A stretch of 64,000 nucleotides of DNA, taken from Pseudomonas sivasensis. Lineage in GTDB: Bacteria > Pseudomonadota > Gammaproteobacteria > Pseudomonadales > Pseudomonadaceae. Positions 60,141 to 64,000 of the stretch are shown here, in pieces. The DNA is taken from NCBI RefSeq assembly GCF_013778505.1, contig NZ_JAAOWU010000012.1, forward strand, positions 62,001 to 126,000, written 5' to 3'. Both the position numbers and the translations under genes were made by a program. The notes beneath the pieces are model-generated. The model ran no database searches. It saw only the letters and a program-made list of their open reading frames with translations, and had not been told where the DNA came from. Every line of letters begins with the position of its first letter. Positions within the stretch are counted from its first letter, which is position 1.

Positions 60141-60659
60141 TTACTGCTTAGCGTGCTTGACCTGCACCTCAGGCATCGCCGAAGAGTGGTGATTAAGAAT
60201 TTTCCACTGGCCCCCCACCTGCTCATAAACGAAGGTGTAGCGCGCCTGCACATGGCTGACCTGCCCCTTCGCGTCGGTCAGGGTGAAGGTGTAGACCCCG
60301 CTGTCCATGGCTACGTTAGTGCCCAGTTGGCGGATTTCACGGTAGTTGATCTGGCCTACCGGCTTGAGTGCCAGGAAGTGATCGAAGTAGTCCTTGATCT
60401 GATCCGGCGTAGTGCGCACTTGGTTGGACACGGTGGGCTGCAGCACCGCGCCCGGCGCATACAGGTCGACCACCGAGGTGACGTTGCCGGTCTGCAAAGC
60501 GCTGTTCCAACGGTCAAACAAACCGGCAATCTCCCGGTCCTTCACATTGGCCGGCGCCTGGGCCACCTCACGGTAGACATACGGCGACGTTTCGGCGGCC
60601 TGAACAAACGGAACGCTCAAGGCAAACATCAGGGCGATTGCTGCGGGCTTGAATTGCAT
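60141..60659 (-). CDS. SgcJ/EcaC-like SnoaL-fold secreted protein
   Basis: A 172-residue protein with a signal sequence cut near VQA-AETSP. The rest is a SnoaL/DUF4440-type cone (EIAGLFDRWNSALQTGNVTS; YTFVYEQVGGQWKILNHHSS), the pattern of the SgcJ/EcaC group. The catalytic role is unknown; calcium/calmodulin kinase association domains have the same fold. GGAG lies six bases before the ATG at 60659. It is convergent with the receptor gene and divergent from the kinase operon. Confidence 0.82.
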   Translation of the reverse strand: MQFKPAAIALMFALSVPFVQAAETSPYVYREVAQAPANVKDREIAGLFDRWNSALQTGNVTSVVDLYAPGAVLQPTVSNQVRTTPDQIKDYFDHFLALKPVGQINYREIRQLGTNVAMDSGVYTFTLTDAKGQVSHVQARYTFVYEQVGGQWKILNHHSSAMPEVQVKHAKQ

Positions 60660-60823
60660 TGGGATACTCCAGTGGTGTTCGTTGAGCCCACTTTGCCAAG
60701 CCGACCGTGGCGCGCCATCGGCCAACCGGAGTCATTTACCTATGCCATTTGGCAGATAGCGCCCAAGGTGTTTAACCATGTTTAATAGACCCCCCGCACG
60801 CCCGCAGCACTGGAGCATCACCC

Positions 60824-61990
60824 ATGCATAACCCGCCCCATGACCCCGGCAGCGCCTTGGCCATGCGCGCGCATTTCCGGCAATCGGAAAGCCGCACGGC
60901 GCGGCTGCGGCTGTTAGTGGATACCGGGCAGGAGCTGAGCCAACTGGCCCCCGACGCCATGCGCGAACGCGTGCTCGCACGGGCTTGCGCGTTTCTTGCG
61001 ATGGACCATGGCCTGCTGCAGGAATGGGCCGCCGACGGAGCTGTTCGCACCACGGCGAGCCATGGCAGCCCGGCACGCTTGACCAGCCTGGCCGCCCTCG
61101 CTGACCGCGATCTGCGCGCACCTCGCTGGAAGGAGCAGCCTCACAGCGTGCTGCAAGTGCCGTTGCGTGGCAGTGACGGCAAAGCGTTTGGCCTGCTGGT
61201 GTTGGGCAATAGTGTCAGCCTGCGGGCACCGGAGCACGAAGACAGCGAATCCCTGCAACTGCTCGCCACCCTGCTGGCCACTCACCTGGAAAACGATCGC
61301 CTGCTGACCACCCTCAAAACCCGCGACAAGACGCTGTCCGACCTGGTCAACCGGCTGTTTCGCGCCCAGGAAGACGAACGCAAGCGCGTGGCCTACGACC
61401 TGCACGACGGCCTGGCACAGACCCTCGCGGGTTTGCACCAACGGCTGCAAGGGTTTGCCGGCCGCTGCCCCGTACTGCCGGACGCACTCGCCGCCGACTT
61501 GCAGGCGATTCTCACCCTGGCCCAGCACTCCGTCGGTGAAGGCCGTCAACTCATCGCAGGTCTGCGCCCCACCGTGCTGGATGATTTCGGCCTGTTCAAA
61601 GCCCTCGACAAAGAAGCCGACCGTCTGCGCGACGCTGGCATCAACGTGGTGTGGCTCGTCCACTGTGAAACGCGATTGCCCAGCCAGGTGGAAATCGCCC
61701 TGTTCCGGATCGGCCAGGAAGCCATCAACAATATCCTCAAGCATGCGCGCGCCAGCCGGGTGAACCTGACCCTGGCCTTGCACGACGGCCAGGCTTCCCT
61801 GCGCATGGACGACAACGGCAAGGGCTTCACTTCGGCCCCCTCACGCGATGACGCCCAGCATCTTGGCCTCGCGACCATGCAGGAGCGTGCCAGCCTGCTG
61901 GGCGGCAGCTTCACCTGCGTCAGCGCAGTCGACTGCGGTACCCAACTGCACGCCCGCGTGCCAGCCCACTTGCCTGGAACTCCTCAATGA
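60824..61990 (+). CDS. GAF-domain sensor histidine kinase (NarX/DesK type)
   Basis: A 388-residue soluble kinase with no membrane segment. Residues about 30-160 are GAF-like. Residues 175-245 are a HisKA_3 dimerisation domain with the phosphorylated His194 in YDLHDGLAQTL. The ATPase domain has the N box EAINNILKHA and the G box DDNGKGF. Its stop overlaps the next ATG (ATGA), so it is coupled to the response regulator. The signal is unknown; cytoplasmic location suggests an internal or redox signal. Confidence 0.87.
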   Translation: MHNPPHDPGSALAMRAHFRQSESRTARLRLLVDTGQELSQLAPDAMRERVLARACAFLAMDHGLLQEWAADGAVRTTASHGSPARLTSLAALADRDLRAPRWKEQPHSVLQVPLRGSDGKAFGLLVLGNSVSLRAPEHEDSESLQLLATLLATHLENDRLLTTLKTRDKTLSDLVNRLFRAQEDERKRVAYDLHDGLAQTLAGLHQRLQGFAGRCPVLPDALAADLQAILTLAQHSVGEGRQLIAGLRPTVLDDFGLFKALDKEADRLRDAGINVVWLVHCETRLPSQVEIALFRIGQEAINNILKHARASRVNLTLALHDGQASLRMDDNGKGFTSAPSRDDAQHLGLATMQERASLLGGSFTCVSAVDCGTQLHARVPAHLPGTPQ

Positions 61991-62640
61991 CCGACGTCCT
62001 GCGTCTCGTACTGGCAGACGACCATGAAGTCACGCGCACCGGTTTCGTCTCTCTGCTGGCCGGCCTCGCGCAGTTCGAGGTGGTCGGTCAAGCCAGCGAT
62101 GGCCTGCAAGCAGTGGAGCTGTGTGAGCAACTGCTGCCGGATATCGTCATCCTCGACATCCGCATGCCCGGGCTCAACGGCTTGGGCGCCGCTCGGTTGC
62201 TGCAAGAGCGCCTGCCAGCGGTGAAAGTGGTGATGTTCACCATGGACGACAGCCCCGAATACCTGGAAGCGGCGATGAATGCCGGTGCGGTCGGCTACTT
62301 GCTCAAGGACGCCAGCCGTGCCGAGGTGATCCAGGCCCTGCAAAAAGTCGGGGCCGGCGGCGAAGCGCTCAACACAGCGGTCAGCACGCGGCTATTGCGC
62401 CGCATGACCGAACGCCAGGCCAGCGGCGCGGCCCCCACCGAAAACCTCACCCCGCGCGAGCGCCAGGTCCTTGGCTTGGTGGCCAACGGCATGAGCAACC
62501 GCGCCATCGGCGAGCAGCTCGGGATCACCACTGGCACCGCCAAGGCCCATGTGGAACGCGTGATCGGCAAGCTCGGCGCAGCTGATCGCACCCAAGCCGC
62601 CGTACGCGGCATCGCCTTGGGCCTGGTGACGTCACCATGA
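61987..62640 (+). CDS. NarL/LuxR-type response regulator
   Basis: A 217-residue response regulator. The receiver domain has the acidic pair Asp11-Asp12 and phosphate acceptor Asp57 in VILDIRMPG. The C-terminal helix-turn-helix (about 153-210) contains LTPRERQVLGLVANGMSNRA and GTAKAHVERVIGKLGA. It is the partner of the preceding kinase; its targets are not known. It overlaps the start of the third gene by four bases, so the three are translated together. Confidence 0.92.
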   Translation: MTDVLRLVLADDHEVTRTGFVSLLAGLAQFEVVGQASDGLQAVELCEQLLPDIVILDIRMPGLNGLGAARLLQERLPAVKVVMFTMDDSPEYLEAAMNAGAVGYLLKDASRAEVIQALQKVGAGGEALNTAVSTRLLRRMTERQASGAAPTENLTPRERQVLGLVANGMSNRAIGEQLGITTGTAKAHVERVIGKLGAADRTQAAVRGIALGLVTSP

Positions 62641-64000
62641 AGCGGCGTTGGGCCGACCTGCCACTGCGGGGCAAGGCGCTGGTGGTGATCTCGCTGCCGC
62701 TGGTGGTGCTGTTGCTGTCGCTCGTGCTGATCTACACCACCGAACGCCAGACCGCCCGCGCCGAAGAGGACGTGCGCCGGGTGCTGCGCGTGCAAGGCGA
62801 TATCCAGGCTGTGCACACCCTGCTCGCAGAGGCCGCCGCCAGTGTGCGCGGCTACCTGCTCACTCGCCGTGAAGACTTCCTGCCCAGCTACCTCAACGCC
62901 AGGCCGCAGATCGAGTCCGCCCTACGCCGGCTTGACCACAACGTGCGTGATCAACGGGTACGCGAGCAACTCAGCGCCATCAAGCCGCTGATCGATGGCA
63001 AGGTCGACGGGCTTGAAGAGATGCTCAAGGACCGCGACGCCACGCCGCAATCGATCAGTGCCATCCTGATCAGCAACAAACACATCCTCGATGCGCTGCG
63101 CCAACACATCAGCACCATGCTCACCCTTGAGGCGTCGTTGCTGGCCGAGCGCAGCGCGGCGGCGGCCGAAACCCGTCAGCGTTTGTTGCTGTCCACCTGG
63201 CTGGCGGCGATTTGCGGCTTGTTTGGCGCCATCGTCGCCGTGTTGTTCCTGTCCAAAGGCATTGTGGCGCGGGTCCAGAATGTGCAGCGCAACGCCCAGC
63301 GCCTGGCCCTCGGTTCGCCGCTGCTGCCGCAACCGCCGGAGCACGATGAAATCGGCCAATTGGGCACCAGCCTCGTAGAAGCAGGGTTGCTGCTGGCCGA
63401 GCGCGAGCGCGCATTGCGTGACAACGAAGAACGCTTGCGGCTGATCATCGATGGGGTCAAGGACTACGGGATCTTCGCCCTCGACACCGCGGGCTATGTC
63501 ACCAGTTGGAACAACGGCGCCGAGCGGATCAAGGGCTACACCGAACAGGAAATCATCGGCCAGCATTTCTCGGTGTTCTACTTGCCCGAGGAATGCCCTC
63601 AGCACCCGGACATGGCGCTGCGCGAAGCCACCCGCAACGGCGATTACACCGAAGAAGGCTGGCGTTGCCGCCAGGACGGCACGCGGTTCTGGGCCAGCGT
63701 GGTGATCACCGCGCAGTACGACGGCACTGGCGCCTTGCGCGGTTTTTCGAAGATCACCCGCGACATCACCGACCGCCGCGCGGCCGAGATCGCTCTGCGC
63801 AAGGCCCGTGAGGAAGCCGAACGTGCCAGCCGTGCCAAAAGCGAGTTTCTGTCGCGCATGAGCCACGAACTGCGCACCCCGCTCAACTCGATCCTGGGCT
63901 TTGCACAACTGCTGGACATGGACGCGCCCAAGGCGCAAAAGGCCGACGTCGGGCATATCCTGCGGGCCGGCCAGCACTTGCTGACACTGATCAACGAAGT
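62637..64000 (+). CDS. CHASE3-HAMP-PAS histidine kinase, 3' part outside window
   Basis: The frame is open from 62637 to the end of the window (454 codons). A first membrane helix (about 12-33) is followed by a CHASE3-like periplasmic domain, a second helix (about 185-205), HAMP, a PAS domain (about 270-385) and a HisKA domain with His410 in RMSHELRTPLN. The ATPase domain and possibly a receiver domain lie beyond the window; hybrid kinases of this layout are common. It starts in the stop codon of the response regulator gene, which suggests a branched relay. Confidence 0.88.
   Translation, partial: MKRRWADLPLRGKALVVISLPLVVLLLSLVLIYTTERQTARAEEDVRRVLRVQGDIQAVHTLLAEAAASVRGYLLTRREDFLPSYLNARPQIESALRRLDHNVRDQRVREQLSAIKPLIDGKVDGLEEMLKDRDATPQSISAILISNKHILDALRQHISTMLTLEASLLAERSAAAAETRQRLLLSTWLAAICGLFGAIVAVLFLSKGIVARVQNVQRNAQRLALGSPLLPQPPEHDEIGQLGTSLVEAGLLLAERERALRDNEERLRLIIDGVKDYGIFALDTAGYVTSWNNGAERIKGYTEQEIIGQHFSVFYLPEECPQHPDMALREATRNGDYTEEGWRCRQDGTRFWASVVITAQYDGTGALRGFSKITRDITDRRAAEIALRKAREEAERASRAKSEFLSRMSHELRTPLNSILGFAQLLDMDAPKAQKADVGHILRAGQHLLTLINE

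Overview
The window is a GC-rich stretch of a Pseudomonas chromosome, most likely from the P. fluorescens group. The evidence is a 276-residue Ech with the active-site layout known from P. fluorescens hydroxycinnamoyl-CoA hydratase-lyase, two fluorescens-type REPINs, OprD-type porins, and gene orders (acd-aat-fcs-vdh-ech-marR; hpaD-F-X-H-I/hpaR) that are typical of this genus. Most of the window is an aromatic-compound catabolic island. No rRNA, tRNA, CRISPR array, insertion sequence or phage gene was seen.

Layout. 1-4990: homoprotocatechuate meta-cleavage genes (end of hpaE, hpaD, hpaF, hpaX, hpaH, hpaI) and the convergent repressor gene hpaR. 5229-10102: an FAD oxidoreductase, a cupin, a LuxR-type regulator, a MoaF-family protein and two translationally coupled short-chain dehydrogenases; together with a TetR regulator, a FeaR-like regulator, DUF3156 and an amino-acid/amine permease (to 13924) this looks like an aromatic-amine module. 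14335-18243: the two-component 4-hydroxyphenylacetate 3-hydroxylase (C1 reductase, C2 oxygenase) and an FeaB-type aldehyde dehydrogenase, which connect phenethylamine- or tyramine-derived aldehydes to the hpa pathway. 18381-21141: vanA, vanB, vanR. 21197-32929: ferulate genes (acd, aat, fcs, vdh, ech), a MarR regulator, an OprD porin, an aromatic-acid MFS carrier and a MetA_deg-type outer-membrane protein. 33011-37310: coniferyl-alcohol-type dehydrogenase, benzaldehyde-type dehydrogenase and a XylR-class sigma-54 activator. 38018-38721: a gene-poor stretch with a REPIN and a structured repeat. 38722-47376: an uncharacterised one-direction cluster (FeaR-like regulator, quinohaemoprotein alcohol dehydrogenase, MetA_deg-type protein, beta-lactamase-fold hydrolase, porin, polyamine-type binding protein, DUF3237). 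48213-55760: TonB receptor plus a complete family-5 ABC importer. 55764-64000: an orphan LivK-type binding protein, a DUF2946/TonB-receptor pair, a small SnoaL-like protein, and a histidine kinase/response regulator/second kinase operon that runs off the end.

Three results stand out. First, the 48213-55760 importer is almost free of sulfur amino acids: the 810-residue receptor has no cysteine and only its initiator methionine, the signature of a sulfur-starvation system, so it is probably an organosulfur uptake operon. Second, about a dozen catabolic genes carry AANAANAA motifs close to their start codons, the recognition pattern of Hfq/Crc, implying that the whole island is under catabolite repression at translation. 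Third, local operators can be read for several regulators: two GGATCC-centred palindromes before vanA (VanR), an ATAGTTA-N7-TAACTAT dyad before ech (MarR/FerR type), a -24/-12 promoter with a XylR-like upstream site before the aldehyde dehydrogenase, and a 17-base element shared by the leaders of the two FeaR paralogues.
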